In this document: in pieces, positions 22,588 through 31,731 of the stretch
Position numbering within the stretch: position 1 is the stretch's first letter
Layout: the number at the start of each line of letters is the position of its first letter
Source: Wenjunlia tyrosinilytica
GTDB lineage: Bacteria > Actinomycetota > Actinomycetes > Streptomycetales > Streptomycetaceae
Reading direction: 5' to 3'
Assembly: GCF_014646055.1 (NCBI RefSeq)
Contig: NZ_BMMS01000003.1
Location: 186,001-250,000, forward strand
DNA length: 64,000 nt
The notes under the pieces: model-generated
The model's input: only the letters and a program-made list of their open reading frames with translations
Database searches by the model: none
Told to the model about the DNA's origin: nothing
Program-made: the position numbers and the translations under genes

Positions 22588-25500
22588 TCAGGATTTCTCG
22601 GTGACCCCGGCCGAGTCGAAGGTGGCGACCTCGTGCATGGCCCGCGCCGCGCTCTGGACCACGGGAAGCGCCAGCAGAGCGCCCGTGCCCTCGCCGAGGC
22701 GCAGGTCGAGGTCTATGAGCGGGCGCAGGCCCAGCTTGGTCAGGGCGGCGACGTGACCGGGCTCGGCGCTGCGGTGGCCCGCGATGCACGCGGCCAGCAC
22801 CTCGGGCGCCACGGCCCGGGCCACCAGGGCCGCCGCGCCCGCGCTGACCCCGTCCAGGATGACCGGGGTGCGCAGCGACGCCCCGCCGAGCAGGAGGCCG
22901 ACGATGGCCGCGTGCTCCAGACCGCCCACCGCGGCGAGGACACCGATCGGGTCGGCCGGGTCGGGCCGGTGCAGCTCCAGGGCGCGGCGGACGATGTCCA
23001 CCTTGTGGCTGTGCATCTCGTCGTTGATGCCCGTGCCGCGGCCGGTCACCTCGCCCGGGTCGGCGCCGGTGTAGACGGAGATCAGGGCGGCGGACGTCGT
23101 GGTGTTGGCGATGCCCATCTCGCCGGTCAGCAGTGCCTTGTTGCCCGCGGCGACCAGGTCGCGGGCGGTCTCGATGCCCACCTCCATGGCCCGCAGGGCC
23201 TCGTCGCGGGTCATGGCGGGTCCGGTGGTGAAGTCGGCGGTGCCCGAGCGGACCCTGCGCGGCAGCAGGCCGGTCGCGGCGGGCAGATCGGACGCCACAC
23301 CGACGTCGACGACGCAGACCTCGGCGCCGACCTGGTTGGCGAACGCGTTGACGACCGCGCCCCCGCCCAGGAAGTTGAGCACCATCTGGCCGGTGACCTC
23401 CTGCGGCCAGGCGGTCACCCCCTGGGCGTGCACACCGTGGTCACCCGCGAAGACGGCGACGGCGGCGGGCTCGGGGATGGGCGGCGGGCACTGCCTCGAC
23501 AGGCCGCACAGCTGGGCCGAGATGATCTCCAGCATGCCCAGCGCCCCGGCGGGCTTGGTCATGCGCTTCTGGCGCTCCCACGCCTCGCCGAGCGCCTTGG
23601 CGTCCAGCGGGCGGATACCGCGCAGCGTCTCGTCGAGGAGGCTGTGCGGGACCTCGCCGGGCAGCGCCCGGTTGCCGTACTCCTCCTCGTGGACCACCCA
23701 GGACAGGGGACGGCGCTTGGACCACCCGGCCTGCATCAGCTCGGGCTCGTCCGGGAACTCGTCCACGTAGCCGACGCACAGGTAGGCGACGACCTCCAGG
23801 TGCTCGGGCAGGCCGAGTTCGCGCACCATCTCGCGCTCGTCGAAGAAGCTGACCCAGCCGACGCCGAGGCCCTCGGCGCGGGCGGCGAGCCAGAGGTTCT
23901 CGACGGCGAGGGCCGAGGAGTACGGCGCCATCTGCGGCTGGGTGTGGCGGCCCAGGGTGTGGCGGCCGCCGCGGGTCGGGTCGGCGGTGACGACGATGTT
24001 GACGGGCGTCTCGAGGATCGCCTCGACCTTGAGTTCCTTGAACTGCTTGGCCCTGCCCTTGGGCAGCGACGCCTCGTACGCCTTGCGCTGGCTCATGGCC
24101 AGCTCGTGCATCTTCTGCCGGGTCTCGGCGGAGCGGATGACCACGAAGTCCCAGGGCTGGGAGTGGCCGACGCTGGGGGCGGTGTGGGCCGCCTCCAGGA
24201 CACGGATCAGGACCTCGGGCGGGATGGGGTCGCTGCGGAAGCCGTTGCGGATGTCCCGGCGCTCGCGGATCACACGGTGGACCGCCTCGCGCGCGGTCGG
24301 CTCATAGCCCTGCGCGGCCGCGTCGGCGGCTGCCAGGGGCTGGGGGGCGGACTCGGGTCCGGGTTCGCTGCCGGACGGCTCGGCGTCGGCCGCCGGGGTG
24401 TCCTCGGAGCGTGTTTCGCCGGTCCCGGGCGCCGGCTCGTCCTGAGCTGCGGGCCGGGGTGCCTCGGCGGCGGGCTCGGGCCTCGACTTGGGCTCCGACT
24501 CCGACTCCGATCCTGATCTGGGCCCTGATTCGGGCCCTGGCCCGGGCTCCGGCTCCGGCTCCGACTCGGGCATTCGCTCCGACTCCGGCTCGGCCTCGGC
24601 GGCCACCGGCTTCTCGGACGCGGCCGTCTCGGCCACCGGCGCCTCGGCCACCGGCGCCTCCGTGACGGCCCGCGGGTGCGGGGCCGGGTCGACGTCCGAG
24701 GCGAGGAAGGAGTCGACACGGGAGTGGGGCAGGGACTGGGCGTGCTTGGGCGCGGAGGGCCCGGCCACCGGCTGGGCTTGGGCCGATTGCCCCGCTGCCT
24801 CGGCGGCAGGCTCGGCGGGGGCCTCGGTCCGGGTCTCTGCCTCGGTCTGGGTCTCTGCCTCGGTCTGGGTCTCTGCCTCGGTCTCTGCCTCCGGCGGGAG
24901 GTGCTCCTGGGCGACGGGCGTCGCCGCGGCCGCGGCTTCTCGGCCGACACCCCGGGCCGGAACGGAAGCGTCGCCCGCCGGGGTCTGCGAGCCGGGCCGC
25001 GCGCGGCGATTGCGCACGGGGGCCACCGGGGGCGTGGCCTCCTCCTCGGCCGGGAGGGAAGCGTCGGCGGCAGGGGCGCCGTTCCCCGGGCGAACCCGGC
25101 CATCGCGCTCGGGGGCCTCGGTCGCCGCCTCCCGGGCGACGGCCTGAGCCGGGACGGAAGCGCTGGCGGCCGGAGCCTCGGCCCCCGGGTGAACGGGCGC
25201 CGCATGCTGGTCGGCGCCCTGCGCCGGAACGGAAGCGTCGGCAGCCGGGGCCGGGCAACCCTGCGGACCGCCGCCCTTGCCCTCGGACGTGGCCGCCTGG
25301 CCGACATCCTGGCCCGGCAGGGACGCGTTGGCCGCAGGGCCCTGGGAACCGGGAGGGTTGGGCGCGGCATGCTGCGCGCCCCAGCCCGGAACGGACGCGT
25401 CGGCAGCCGGAGTCTCGGGACCGGGGCGAACGGGCGCGGCATGCTGGCCGCCACGCTGGTCCGGAACGGAGCCACTGGCCGACGGAGCCTCGGCCCCGGA

Positions 25501-26934
25501 ACGGAGGGGGGCCGCTGCCGGACCGGCACCCTGGAACCCACCGGACGCGTCGGCAGCCGGGGCCTCGGCCCCGGAACGGCCTCGGCCGGAGCGCGCGGGA
25601 GCCGCCGACGTGCCCTCCCGGGCGACGCCACGCGCCGGAACGGACGCGTCGGCAGCCGGGGCCGCGGGACCGGGCCGCACCCGGCCGCCGGGCTCGGGCG
25701 CCGCCGGGGACGTGGCCTCCTGGGGCGCACCGGACGCGCTGACGACCGGGGCCTCGGCCCTGGAACGGCTCCGGCCGTTCACTTCGGGAGCCGCCGACGT
25801 GCCTTCCTGGGCGACGCCCCGCACGGGGACGGACATGGTGTTCGCCGGCGCCTCGGAACCGGGCCGCACGCGGCCATCGCGCTCGGGCGCGGTCTGCTGG
25901 GCACCGCCGCGAGCCGCGCCGGAAGCGTTCACGGCCGCCGTGTCGGACTCCGGCCGCGTCCCGCCCTCGTGCTCCGGCGCCACGGGCGCGACGCCCTGGG
26001 CCGGGGCCTCGGCTCCGGAACCGCCCCGGCCGTCGGGCTCGGGCGCGACCGCGGGCGTGGCCTCTCGGCCTACACCCCGGACCGGAACGGCCGCGTCGGC
26101 GGCCGAGGTCCGCGGCGCGTCGGGCGCCGTCTCCGGCTGCACCGGAGCCGGGGCCGGGGTGGCGCCGGGTTCGAGCCGGGTCCCCGTCGCCCCCGCGAGG
26201 GTGTGCTGCGGCGGCAGTTGCACGGCGCCGGTCTCGTCGCGGGGGAAGTCCAGGTATTCGGGGCCGGTCGGCGGCCCCGCCGCGGGGGTGGCCGCCGGGG
26301 CCGGCCCGCGGTCGGCGAGCGAGCGCACGGAGACCCCGCCGCTCGACTCCGGCCCCATCGGCGGACCGGCGTGCAGCGGCCGCCGCGGGGGCTGCGCCAC
26401 CGGCTGCGGCTGCGGCTGAGGTGCCTGCGCCGGAATGGACTGGGACGACCTCGGGGACGACGGCACCCGCGGAAGGCCGTTGTGCTCCGGCGCGGCGGGC
26501 TCGGCGGCTTCGGGTCCCCCACCGGTGGGAGGAGCGGGAGGCTGCGGAACTGCGGGCTGCGGAACTGCGGGCTGCGGAACTGCGGGCTGCGGCGCCTGCT
26601 GGGGCCGCGACTGCTGGGGCTGCGGCTGCGACTGCGGCTGCGTGGCTGCGGGTTGCGTGGCAGCGGGGTGCGTGGCAGCCGGGTGCGCCATCCCGCGCAC
26701 CGGAACCGACTCGGTCCAGGCGCCCTGCGGAGAGGGCATCAACAGCAGGTCGTCGTCCTCGTCCACCGGGTCGGGCTGGTCGAGGAAGGTGTAGGCGGGG
26801 GCGTCGGGTTCGGGCCGCCAACCGAGGCCCGGGCCCACGGGGTCGCCGACGGGCCGGCCGTCCGGACGCGGTCCCGCTTCGCCGCCCGCGTTCTCCGGCG
26901 TTCCTTCGCCCGGGACGTGGCCGGTGTCAGTCAT
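22588..26934 (-). CDS. cobT: BluB-CobT fusion with giant disordered N terminus
   Basis: A 1448-residue protein with three parts. Residues 1 to about 878 are low-complexity (Pro, Ala, Glu, Gly) with nested repeats. Residues about 880-1090 are a BluB-like flavin domain that makes 5,6-dimethylbenzimidazole from FMNH2; motifs RRDIRNGF and GVGWVSFFDE are kept. Residues about 1098-1448 are CobT (nicotinate-nucleotide:dimethylbenzimidazole phosphoribosyltransferase), with AVFAGDHGVHAQGVTAWP and the catalytic-loop LRLGEGTGALLALP. The two activities are consecutive in making the cobalamin lower ligand. ATG at 26934 has GAGGGG upstream. Streptomyces CobT proteins are often large, but the extent of the tail is notable. 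Several antisense frames here look open only because of GC bias. Confidence 0.85.
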   Translation of the reverse strand: MTDTGHVPGEGTPENAGGEAGPRPDGRPVGDPVGPGLGWRPEPDAPAYTFLDQPDPVDEDDDLLLMPSPQGAWTESVPVRGMAHPAATHPAATQPAATQPQSQPQPQQSRPQQAPQPAVPQPAVPQPAVPQPPAPPTGGGPEAAEPAAPEHNGLPRVPSSPRSSQSIPAQAPQPQPQPVAQPPRRPLHAGPPMGPESSGGVSVRSLADRGPAPAATPAAGPPTGPEYLDFPRDETGAVQLPPQHTLAGATGTRLEPGATPAPAPVQPETAPDAPRTSAADAAVPVRGVGREATPAVAPEPDGRGGSGAEAPAQGVAPVAPEHEGGTRPESDTAAVNASGAARGGAQQTAPERDGRVRPGSEAPANTMSVPVRGVAQEGTSAAPEVNGRSRSRAEAPVVSASGAPQEATSPAAPEPGGRVRPGPAAPAADASVPARGVAREGTSAAPARSGRGRSGAEAPAADASGGFQGAGPAAAPLRSGAEAPSASGSVPDQRGGQHAAPVRPGPETPAADASVPGWGAQHAAPNPPGSQGPAANASLPGQDVGQAATSEGKGGGPQGCPAPAADASVPAQGADQHAAPVHPGAEAPAASASVPAQAVAREAATEAPERDGRVRPGNGAPAADASLPAEEEATPPVAPVRNRRARPGSQTPAGDASVPARGVGREAAAAATPVAQEHLPPEAETEAETQTEAETQTEAETRTEAPAEPAAEAAGQSAQAQPVAGPSAPKHAQSLPHSRVDSFLASDVDPAPHPRAVTEAPVAEAPVAETAASEKPVAAEAEPESERMPESEPEPEPGPGPESGPRSGSESESEPKSRPEPAAEAPRPAAQDEPAPGTGETRSEDTPAADAEPSGSEPGPESAPQPLAAADAAAQGYEPTAREAVHRVIRERRDIRNGFRSDPIPPEVLIRVLEAAHTAPSVGHSQPWDFVVIRSAETRQKMHELAMSQRKAYEASLPKGRAKQFKELKVEAILETPVNIVVTADPTRGGRHTLGRHTQPQMAPYSSALAVENLWLAARAEGLGVGWVSFFDEREMVRELGLPEHLEVVAYLCVGYVDEFPDEPELMQAGWSKRRPLSWVVHEEEYGNRALPGEVPHSLLDETLRGIRPLDAKALGEAWERQKRMTKPAGALGMLEIISAQLCGLSRQCPPPIPEPAAVAVFAGDHGVHAQGVTAWPQEVTGQMVLNFLGGGAVVNAFANQVGAEVCVVDVGVASDLPAATGLLPRRVRSGTADFTTGPAMTRDEALRAMEVGIETARDLVAAGNKALLTGEMGIANTTTSAALISVYTGADPGEVTGRGTGINDEMHSHKVDIVRRALELHRPDPADPIGVLAAVGGLEHAAIVGLLLGGASLRTPVILDGVSAGAAALVARAVAPEVLAACIAGHRSAEPGHVAALTKLGLRPLIDLDLRLGEGTGALLALPVVQSAARAMHEVATFDSAGVTEKS
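24955..26100 (-). repeat. About 13 copies of a 29-residue coding repeat in the CobT N terminus
   Basis: Imperfect tandem repeats of about 85-90 bases with core ADASVPARG...APERDGRVRPG. I count about 13 by their ADASVP-like cores, including the variants NASGA, ASASVP, ADASLP and GDASVP. Shorter internal repeats lie nearby in the same protein: QPAVP x3, HPAAT/QPAAT x3-4, ETQTEA x3, VAEAP x2 and a Pro-Glu-Ser stretch near 24.5 kb. Confidence 0.8.
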
Positions 26935-27269
26935 GCGTGCCCCTCGCCCATCCGTAGTGCTCCTTCCATGCCCCCGTCCATGTGGTGCATGTCCGTGGCG
27001 CGGCCGCAGCACGCCGCCCTTAAGGAAAGAACGAGCGCGCAACGCAACCGGCACGACTGCTCCGGGAACGTGCTGCATTCTCGCTGGCAGCCGCCCTCAG
27101 TGGCCAATCAAAAGCCCTCACGGCACTGTGGATTGCGCCACGTCCCCCGCCGCACCCGCCGGGCACGCCGACGCGAGGAGACGCGCCACGACAGTCGGCC
27201 AGCCTACCCGTCGCGACGCCCCCTTGTTCGGGCAGTCCGTTCGAAATCCGGCGGCTTCGCCGGTCGGTG
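26935..27269. other. Intergenic region upstream of bluB-cobT
   Basis: 335 bases between cobL and bluB-cobT with no gene seen. The minus strand contains an in-frame upstream ATG at 27078 without a good binding site. A plus-strand AGGAGAC near 27177 recalls a B12 box, but no other cobalamin-riboswitch core element is found in either orientation. Promoter position not determined. Confidence 0.4.
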
Positions 27270-28463
27270 TCAGCCGCGGTCGCCGCACACGGCGAAGGCG
27301 TCGGCCCACACTCCCTGATCGCCGGTCGGCAACAGCCGCGCTGACCGCAGAAGTTCGGTCTCGACGGCGTATCCGGCCGATTCCAGTGCCTCGCGGACCT
27401 CCTGGGCCTGCGCCCGGGTTGCCACGAGCGTCACGATCCGCTCGGGTTTGCGGGAGGCGCACGCGGCGACGACCCGCGCTCCCCCGGCGCCGACCCTGAC
27501 GACGTCGGGCTCCGGCAGATCCTCGAGGGCCGCGGGAGCCTGTCCGTGCACGACCTGCACCTGTACCGAGTGCCGCCGGGCGTTGGCCTCAATGCGCTCG
27601 CACGCGAGGGCGCTGCCGTCCACCGCGATCACCGCGGCACCGAAACCGGCCGCCTCCACGGCCACCGCCCCGCTGCCCGCTCCCACGTCCCACACCAGGT
27701 CCCCGGTGCGGGGACCGAGCTTGGCCAGGACGAAGGCGCGTTCCAGGGAACCGAGTCCGTCCGGCTCGCCGTAGTGCTCGTCGTGCCGCGCCCAGCCCCG
27801 CACGGCGCCGGGGAAGTCCGCGGACTGGCCGGCTATCCAGCCGGTGGCGTCGAAGGCTCCGCTGCCGCCGACCACCAGCACCACGTTCGGGTCGCGCCAG
27901 GTGTGGTCGGCGACCTTGTCGGAGGTCAGGACGGAGACCTCCTCGCGTTCGGTGCCGAGGAATTCGCAGATGACGAAGGTGCGGTGGACATCGCCGAGGA
28001 GCAGGGCGAGTTCCGCGGGCCCGGCGCCGGGGGCGGTGAGCACGGCGACCTTGTGGTGGGCGCGGCAGACGTTGACCGCGCGGCGCAGCGAGCGCTCGTG
28101 GGCCACGACGACCTTCGCGTCGTCCCAGGGCATCCCGGCGCGCGCGAACGCCTGGGCCACGGAGGAGGCGGCGGGCACGACCTCGACCTCGAGCCCGTAC
28201 TCGGAGCGGCGCAGCACCCGGACGATGCCGAAGAAGCCCGGGTCGCCGTCGCCGAGGACCACGGCGGTGCCCCGGTGATCGGCGATGCGGCGGGCGGCGA
28301 GCGGAACGCTGCCGATGAGCACCTGCTGAGCGGCCCTGGGTATCTCGGGCAGCGTGAGGTGGTGGCGGGCGCCCGCCACCATCGTTGCCGCGCCCAGGGC
28401 GGAGCGTGCCGCCGCCGAGAGCGGCGAGCCGTCCCACCCGATCACCGTGACCCGGTCCGCCAT
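27270..28463 (-). CDS. cobL: Precorrin-6Y C5,15-methyltransferase (CobL, CbiE-CbiT fusion)
   Basis: A 397-residue fusion. Residues about 3-205 are the CbiE tetrapyrrole methylase domain (VTVIGWDGSPL at the start, with VLGDGDPGFFG). Residues about 215-397 are the CbiT class I methyltransferase/decarboxylase domain with motif I VWDVGAGSGAVAVEAA. It catalyses two C-methylations and a decarboxylation in the aerobic cobalamin pathway. ATG at 28463. The terminal C-G-D-R-G is typical. Precedes bluB-cobT on the same strand and probably shares regulation. Confidence 0.88.
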   Translation of the reverse strand: MADRVTVIGWDGSPLSAAARSALGAATMVAGARHHLTLPEIPRAAQQVLIGSVPLAARRIADHRGTAVVLGDGDPGFFGIVRVLRRSEYGLEVEVVPAASSVAQAFARAGMPWDDAKVVVAHERSLRRAVNVCRAHHKVAVLTAPGAGPAELALLLGDVHRTFVICEFLGTEREEVSVLTSDKVADHTWRDPNVVLVVGGSGAFDATGWIAGQSADFPGAVRGWARHDEHYGEPDGLGSLERAFVLAKLGPRTGDLVWDVGAGSGAVAVEAAGFGAAVIAVDGSALACERIEANARRHSVQVQVVHGQAPAALEDLPEPDVVRVGAGGARVVAACASRKPERIVTLVATRAQAQEVREALESAGYAVETELLRSARLLPTGDQGVWADAFAVCGDRG

Positions 28464-28627
28464 GTGGACAAGTCCCCCTTGTCGCCGTCTGTGCGTGAGC
28501 GGTGAGACTACCGGGCCCCGATCATCGCACTCGCGCCCGTTCCCCTCCGCGGCGGGGGACGGGCCGACCGCAGCGGGAGCAGGACCAGGATCCGGCAGGA
28601 CGGGGCTCGGGACCAGACGGCACTGTC

Positions 28628-28746
28628 GACCGGACGGCGCTCAGGACCGGACGGCGCTCAGGACCGGACAGCGCCCAGGGCCGGACTGGGCCAGGGACCG
28701 ACCGGCGCCCAGGACCGACCGGCGCCCAGGGCCGATCGGCGCTCAG
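28628..28746. repeat. 17-bp tandem array, 7 copies
   Basis: Units GACCGGACGGCGCTCAG at 28628-28644 and 28645-28661, then five degenerate copies (28662-28678, 28679-28694, 28695-28712, 28713-28729, 28730-28746). The array runs into the stop codon of the GNAT gene at 28743. No gene in 28464-28742. Confidence 0.85.
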
Positions 28747-29396
28747 GACCAGTGGTAGCCGCGCTCGCCGTCGCGCTGCGCGCCGATGGTCGCGACGGTG
28801 AGCTCCTGGGTGCCGCCGTCGAGGTCCTCGGGCAGCAGGCTCCAGACGATCAGGTCGGTGCGGGTCTGCGGGCCGAGGCCCTCGCCCTCGGGGCCGCGCA
28901 CGATCCAGGCGCTGCGCAGCACGCCCTCGCTGATGCAGCCGATCTTCTGGGCGACCTGCTGGGAGGCGGTGTTGCCCGCGGCGGTACGCAGCTCCAGGCG
29001 TTCGAACCCCTGGTCCTGGAAGAGCCACTGGGCCACCGCGAGCACGGACTCGGGGGCGTAGCCCTCGCCGCGCGCCCAGGGCGCGGTGGCGTAGAAGACC
29101 TCGGTGGTGCGGCGTCTCCAGTCGGTGTTCTTCAGATGGAGGGCCCCGACGAGGCGGCCGGTGAGGAACTCCGAGACGGCGAAGACGATTCCCCGCCCAC
29201 GGGAGCGCTCCTCGGGGGCGGTGCGGTTCACCCACACCCTGGCGTCGCGTTCCGTGTAGGGGGCGGGCGCACTGGTCCAGGCGCGCAGGAACTCGTCGTT
29301 CATCATGTCCACGAGCGCCGGGATGTCCTCTTCGTCGAAGGGGCGCAGCACCAGGCGATCGGTGCTGATGGAGATCTCCGGGAACGTGGAAACCAT
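28743..29396 (-). CDS. GNAT acetyltransferase, RimJ/RimL type
   Basis: A 217-residue RimJ/RimL-like acetyltransferase. Landmarks are STDRLVLRPFDEEDIPAL at the N terminus, the acetyl-CoA loop APWARGEGYAPESV and LRTAAGNTASQQVAQKIG. Such enzymes acetylate protein N termini or small amines. ATG at 29396 has AGGAGAG 4-5 bases upstream; a longer frame to 29585 lacks family sequence. The 3' end lies inside a 17-bp tandem array, so the C terminus may vary between strains. Confidence 0.82.
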   Translation of the reverse strand: MVSTFPEISISTDRLVLRPFDEEDIPALVDMMNDEFLRAWTSAPAPYTERDARVWVNRTAPEERSRGRGIVFAVSEFLTGRLVGALHLKNTDWRRRTTEVFYATAPWARGEGYAPESVLAVAQWLFQDQGFERLELRTAAGNTASQQVAQKIGCISEGVLRSAWIVRGPEGEGLGPQTRTDLIVWSLLPEDLDGGTQELTVATIGAQRDGERGYHWS

Positions 29397-29609
29397 TGCG
29401 TCTCTCCTAGCGGGTTCGTGCGCGGGGCCGAATGTCCCGAAAGCAGCATGCAGCATCGACCAGCGCATGTGCAGCGCCGGGTGAGGGGCCGGGCGCGCCG
29501 GGCGCCCCCTTTTGGGGCCTTGTGGACAACGTCCTTCGGCCGATGCCGTGTTGGCCTGGTCGCCTGACGTTTCCGCTGTGTCCATCCGATCCTGCTACCG
29601 TCAGCCCGC

Positions 29610-30377
29610 GTGACGGTCCACGAAGCAGCAGGTGTCGGATACCAGCGAGCCGCGGGCGCCTACGAGCGGGCTCGCCCCTCCTATCCCATGTCCGCGCTCG
29701 CGGAGCTCACCGACGCGCTGAGTCTGGAGCCGGGGCGGACGGTGGTGGACCTCGGGGCCGGCACGGGCAAGTTCACCAGGCTCCTGGCCCTCACCGGGGC
29801 ACGGGTTCTGGCGGTGGAGCCGGTCGCCGCGATGCGCGAGAGCCTGGCCGAGCTGCTGCCGTCCGTCACCACGATGGACGGCACCGCGGAGCGGACCGGG
29901 CTGCCGGACGCCTCCGTGGACGCGGTGGTGGCTGCCCACTCGTGGCACTGGTTCCGGCAGGAGCCCGCGCTCGAGGAAGTGGAGCGGGTACTGCGCCCGG
30001 GAGGGGCGCTGGCTCTGGTGTGGAACACCTACGACGAGACGGTTCCGTGGGTGCGCGACTTCCAGTCGATCTACTTCCGGCGGGCCCCCAAGGGACTGCC
30101 GAGCCACCAGGACGGTGCCTGGCGCACGGCGCTCGACGCCCGGCCGGGGTGGTCGCCGCTGCGTGAGCGCCGTCTGCCCAACCCGCACACGACGACACGG
30201 CAGGGGGTGGTGGAGCGCATGCTCTCCTCCAGCCACATCGCCGCCCTGGAGGCGGACGAGCGCGAGCGGGTCCGGCGCGAGGTCGAGGCGGTGCTCCGCC
30301 GCCACAAGGCCACCCGTGGCCGGGAGACTCTGGAACTCCCCTACACCACCGAGATCTACTGGACGACCCGCGACTAG
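29610..30377 (+). CDS. Class I SAM-dependent methyltransferase
   Basis: A 255-residue methyltransferase (Methyltransf_11 type). Motif I is VVDLGAGTGKFTR (about 45-57), then LAVEPVAAMRESL, and the HSWHWFRQEPALEEVERVLRPGGALALVWN block. It lacks features that would reveal the acceptor. GTG at 29610, near-canonical N terminus. It is flanked by convergent serine hydrolase and divergent GNAT genes, so likely a single transcript. Confidence 0.85.
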   Translation: MTVHEAAGVGYQRAAGAYERARPSYPMSALAELTDALSLEPGRTVVDLGAGTGKFTRLLALTGARVLAVEPVAAMRESLAELLPSVTTMDGTAERTGLPDASVDAVVAAHSWHWFRQEPALEEVERVLRPGGALALVWNTYDETVPWVRDFQSIYFRRAPKGLPSHQDGAWRTALDARPGWSPLRERRLPNPHTTTRQGVVERMLSSSHIAALEADERERVRREVEAVLRRHKATRGRETLELPYTTEIYWTTRD

Positions 30378-30437
30378 CCGCGACCAGCCGCGAGAAGGCA
30401 GCGGCCCGGACCCGCGGCCCACCCGGGACCCGGCCCG

Positions 30438-31613
30438 CTACCGGACCGGCCGGGTCGGGCGGCCCACGGCTCGTGCCAGATGGTTCGCGGCGGCGACGCG
30501 GGGCTCGTTGGTGCTCCAGCCCCGGTAGGGGTGGACCGCGTTGGTCAGCAGGACAAGGAACGCCCCGGTGTCGCGGTCCAGGATCAGGCAGGTCCCGGTG
30601 AAGCCGGTGTGTCCGGCCGTGCGCGGGCCGGCCAGGGCTCCCTGGTACCCGGGGCGGTCCAGTTCGAATCCCAGGCCGTGGGCTGGGGCGCCGGTCGCCG
30701 TTCCGGCGTCGGAGAGCAGCAGTTCGACGGATTCGGGCGCGAGGATCCGGGTGCCCTCGAAGGTGCCGCCGGCCAGCAGGGCACGGCAGAGCACACCCAG
30801 GTCGCGGGCGTCGGAGAAGAGACCGGCGTGGCCGCTGACGCCGCCGAACGCGTGGGCGTTCTCGTCGTGCACCTCGCCGTGCACCAGGCCGCGGTCCAGC
30901 CGTCCCCAGGGCTTGCGCTGGTCCTCGGTCGCGGCGATGCGCGACTTCCACGAGGACGGCGGCGCGAAACGCGTGGAGGTCATGCCGAGCGGCCCGGTGA
31001 TGCCCACCTCGACGAGCGTGTCGAGTCCGTGCCCGGTGATGCGCTCCAGGAGCCACTGCAGGGCGATGAGGTTGAGGTCGGAGTACACAGGGGCCGTTCC
31101 GGGCGGGTGGAGCGGGGCTTCCCGCCACAGCAGTTCATCTCTGCGCTCCCGGGTGGGGCAGGCATGGAACGGCAGCTCGGCCCGCAGCCCCGAGGTGTGC
31201 GTCAGCAGGTGGCGCACGGTGATCCGCTCCTTGCCCGCCTCCGCGAACTGCGGCAGGTGGGCGGCCACCCGGTCGTCGAGGCCGAAGGTGCCGCGCTCCA
31301 CCTCGCGCACGGCGACCAAGGCGGTGAAGAGCTTGGTGAGCGAGGCCAGGTCGAACACGGTGTCCCGGCGCATGGGCAGCCACTGGTCCCGGGGCAGTTC
31401 CACCCCGCTGTCCGTGTCCGGGTCGTACGCGCGGTAGCGCAGCGCCCAGCCCGCCGCCTCGTGCACCGCCACGGTCCGCTCGCGCCCCGCCAGGACGACC
31501 GCTCCCGCGTAGGGGCGCGGGCGCTCGGCGGTCCGGCCGAACGGCGGCGGGCACCATCCGGCCACGTCGGCGACCAGTCGCCTCAGGTGGTCCGGGTCCA
31601 GGCAGTGGCTCAC
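30438..31613 (-). CDS. Beta-lactamase/serine hydrolase family protein (class C-like)
   Basis: A 391-residue serine beta-lactamase-fold hydrolase. The nucleophile motif SLTK follows VFDLA at about residue 91, a Tyr motif YSDLN appears at about 173, and GHTGFTG near 345 stands in for the KTG motif. No signal peptide is visible, so it may be a cytoplasmic esterase or peptidase rather than a beta-lactamase. ATG at 31613. Separated from metQ by a terminator hairpin (31632-31666). Confidence 0.85.
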   Translation of the reverse strand: MSHCLDPDHLRRLVADVAGWCPPPFGRTAERPRPYAGAVVLAGRERTVAVHEAAGWALRYRAYDPDTDSGVELPRDQWLPMRRDTVFDLASLTKLFTALVAVREVERGTFGLDDRVAAHLPQFAEAGKERITVRHLLTHTSGLRAELPFHACPTRERRDELLWREAPLHPPGTAPVYSDLNLIALQWLLERITGHGLDTLVEVGITGPLGMTSTRFAPPSSWKSRIAATEDQRKPWGRLDRGLVHGEVHDENAHAFGGVSGHAGLFSDARDLGVLCRALLAGGTFEGTRILAPESVELLLSDAGTATGAPAHGLGFELDRPGYQGALAGPRTAGHTGFTGTCLILDRDTGAFLVLLTNAVHPYRGWSTNEPRVAAANHLARAVGRPTRPVR

Positions 31614-31631
31614 CCGGGCCAGTGTGCCAAA

Positions 31632-31666
31632 GCACCCGTACCCGCCGGGTCGGCGGGCACGGGTGC
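31632..31666 (-). terminator. Terminator of the metNIQ operon
   Basis: GCACCCGTACCCGCC (31632-31646) pairs with GGCGGGCACGGGTGC (31652-31666) with one mismatch. It is on the downstream side of metQ, just before the serine hydrolase start. Confidence 0.8.
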
Positions 31667-31731
31667 GCTCAAGGCCTGCGCGGCTGGGGCCGCCGGAGCG
31701 GCGAGCTGTCGGCAGGAGCCTTGCGAGCGGC

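Noticed and set aside
27160-27215. B12-box-like AGGAGAC as a cobalamin riboswitch
   Set aside because: The element is on the plus strand, with no cobalamin gene downstream in that direction, and no matching riboswitch core was found on the minus strand.
24676-27318. 880-residue plus-strand open frame overlapping bluB-cobT
   Set aside because: It is antisense to the GC-rich repeat region, its product is Arg/Gly-rich with no family sequence, and it disappears outside the repetitive part. A shadow of the real gene.
30438-31613. Serine hydrolase as a secreted beta-lactamase resistance gene
   Set aside because: No signal peptide and a weak third motif; more likely a housekeeping esterase/peptidase.
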